DNA of 30,903 nucleotides from Plantago elongata. Its lineage: Eukaryota > Streptophyta > Magnoliopsida > Lamiales > Plantaginaceae. Numbering within the stretch: position 1 is the stretch's first letter; every line of letters begins with the position of its first letter. Below are positions 29,477 to 30,903 of this stretch, piece by piece. The notes beneath the pieces were generated by a model that saw nothing but the letters and a program-made list of their open reading frames with translations, searched no databases and was not told the origin of the DNA. Made by a program: the position numbers and the translations under genes. The stretch is taken from assembly GCA_036897095.1 (NCBI GenBank), contig JAYMSP010001557.1:1-30903 (forward strand). Reading direction: 5' to 3'.

Positions 29477-29790
29477 CTCAATGGAATAATAAATTTACTG
29501 GGGAAAAATGTAATGGATCCTCACAGAATATTTCTCGGAAAGTTTTCTTTTTCTTTTTAATGGTTTCTTCCATGTATCCGAGGCCCCAGGGCTTCTAGGC
29601 AATGCATATGAACATGCAATATTACGAGAATTGTTTCCTTTATTATTGTGGAACGTCCGCTCTGTATCATTGATGTAATGTGAAGGAGCAAACATCATGA
29701 GTGTTAATTGAGCTGAAATAAGTTATATGTTTTCAATTTGGGTTTTAAGTCGTCTACCTGTCATGGGATCTTTGTTGATACCAACATCGA
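29477..29790 (+). pseudogene. 3' fragment of a fourth peptide gene copy (right half)
   Basis: This continues the flank seen after copies 1 and 2: AAATGTAATGGATCCTCAC, GGTTTCTTCCATGTATCC, AATATTACGAGAATTGTTTCCTTTAT, TATCATTGATGTAATGT and, as in copy 1, a TTTGG(G/A)TTTTAAG...CATCATGG/TGTCATGG stretch. It contains only 3' flank, no coding sequence. Confidence 0.65.
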
Positions 29791-30561
29791 TCTAACATAA
29801 TATATACATATTTTTTTAGATAAACATGAATTTTGGTTATATAGATATATTGCAGGTGTTAGAAAAATTAATACTTAAAATTTATAGGAATAGTAATCCA
29901 CAAAGTCTTATGAGATGGTCTCTATTTAGAGACGGTTCATATTACCGATAAAATTTATCTTTTAAAATTTTAATTATAATATATTATGAAACTACAATCC
30001 TTGTTATATAAATATATTTACTAAAGTTACTATTATAAAAATTACAAATTACTTCGACGGTTAAGATTAAATACAAGTTAAGAGAATATTTTTACAAGCA
30101 ATCTAACAGTTTGTGGATGAGTACAACTGAATGGATGTATGTTAAGCAGTTACAGTAGTAGTCGGATCATAGACTGACTTAAGTTGAGTATCATAATCTA
30201 AACTTTTTTGTTGTTGTTCAAATAAAAAATTAAATATTTTTAATAATGATACTTCGTAAATAGCCTGTGTTTTTTTTTGAAATACAATATTACAATTACA
30301 ATGCTTTGGACAAATTTATCATCAATATATAATCTAACTACCACATTTCGGGAAAGAACATATTATCCGAGATGTTTGATCTTGCAACTCGGCTACAAAC
30401 GTTTTGACTAAATAGTTTGTGAATTGATTCCCAAGAATAGTCTAATGTTAAATATATTTTCTTGTAATTCAACTCACAGTCTTGTATGATCAACTTGTAC
30501 AAAACTCATTCATATCTAATAATTTTATGAAATTTAAAACTAAACGGTATTTGAAATACAT

Positions 30562-30565
<4 letters not shown>
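29791..30565. other. AT-rich intergenic stretch
   Basis: No gene is seen. At about 29908-29942 the words GTCTTATGAGATGGTCTC and AGAGACGGTTC recall the TATGAGACGGTCTC-type ends of small plant elements, without a partner. A T-run at 30270-30277 followed by AAATACAATATTACAATTACAATGC could be the reversed tail of a retroposon; not provable here. Confidence 0.35.
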
Positions 30566-30598
<33 letters not shown>

Positions 30599-30620
30599 TA
30601 ATAATAATAATGTTGGGACA

Positions 30621-30668
<48 letters not shown>

Positions 30669-30681
30669 ATATATATATATA
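30566..30681. repeat. Compound microsatellite (ATA)n, (TG)n, (TA)n
   Basis: An ATA/TAA run covers 30566-30611 with one ACA interruption near 30595. A TG run of about 21 units covers 30622-30664, followed by a short TATATA tract at 30668-30681. Confidence 0.98.
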
Positions 30682-30903
30682 CAATCTTTTCTCTTCGCCG
30701 CCCGTCTCTCTCTTTCTTCCGTTCGTTCAACGCTACCTCCACGTCTCTCCCTCTCTTCTTCTTCCGACCAGACGACAACCACATAAAAATCACATTCACT
30801 CGGCTAATTTCTAATTACCTCAATCCAATTTTCAATTTGAAATCTAAAAGAAAGGGATTACCTGGATCGTTTATATTAATGCGGGAAGAAGATCAAACCG
30901 AAG
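30682..30903 (+). promoter_or_regulatory. Possible 5' leader and start of a gene cut by the window edge
   Basis: After the TATA tract the sequence turns CT-rich (TCTTTTCTCTTCGCCGCCCGTCTCTCTCTTTCTTCCG and similar), typical of plant 5' UTRs. An ATG at 30879-30881 opens a frame (MREEDQTE...) to the window end. Nothing beyond can be read, so the product is unknown. Alternatively, on the minus strand CGATCCAG/GTAATCCC (about 30871-30856) looks like an exon-intron donor of a gene coming from the right. Confidence 0.3.

Noticed and set aside
30490-30814. Several open frames of 60-97 codons across the microsatellites on both strands
   Set aside because: They are translations of (TG)n and (ATA)n repeats (poly Thr-His, Val-Cys, Ile or Tyr) and have no protein character.

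Overview
The window is plant nuclear DNA, most likely from a eudicot. It is AT-rich, the one clear conserved gene has short GT-AG introns, and most of the sequence is degraded LINEs, small terminal-inverted-repeat elements, a SINE and microsatellites. I cannot name the species. No bacterial-type genes, tRNA, rRNA or CRISPR are visible.

The cellular genes are few. (1) A five-exon, minus-strand gene at 13809-16108 splices cleanly into a 200-residue secreted protein of the CREG family (FMN-binding split barrel, pyridoxamine-phosphate-oxidase-like). (2) A local family of small secreted cysteine-rich peptides lies on the plus strand: copy 1 (4779-5012) and copy 3 (18047-18289) are intact, copy 2 (11782-12627) is broken by an insertion, and copy 4 survives only as 3' flank (28095-28258 and about 29477-29790). 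The cysteine spacing of the intact copies closely matches the first part of the snakin/GASA domain, including a C-L-x-Y-C-G-x-C-C core, but the C-terminal part and one cysteine are missing. This compact half-GASA family is the most interesting protein-level observation. (3) The right edge (30682-30903) may hold the leader and first codons of another gene.

Layout: 1-1052 right end of an LTR; 1064-2146 a TIR element carrying an inverted coiled-coil gene fragment; 2226-2819 a foldback and a tandem repeat; 2871-3861 a foldback element with a SINE nested in one arm; 4640-5160 peptide copy 1; 5709-11046 a nearly full-length antisense LINE with a perfect 10-bp target duplication; 11047-11360 and 13340-13720 two copies of a block that travelled with the peptide gene; 11600-12990 broken peptide copy 2; 12989-13330 a LINE 3' end; 13716-16220 the CREG gene; 16240-18360 copy 3, whose upstream region has taken up a tandem duplication, a Stowaway-like MITE and a LINE tail; 18748-24837 a 6.1-kb sense LINE with a 12-bp target duplication; 25326-26840 a 5'-truncated LINE; 27809-29800 an hAT-like end and peptide copy 4 split by a second TIR element; 30566-30681 microsatellites.

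The original locus appears to have been a tandem array of peptide gene plus flanking block beside CREG, later expanded by nested insertions. The duplicated modules act as empty-site controls, so several insertion boundaries can be read directly by comparing copies.
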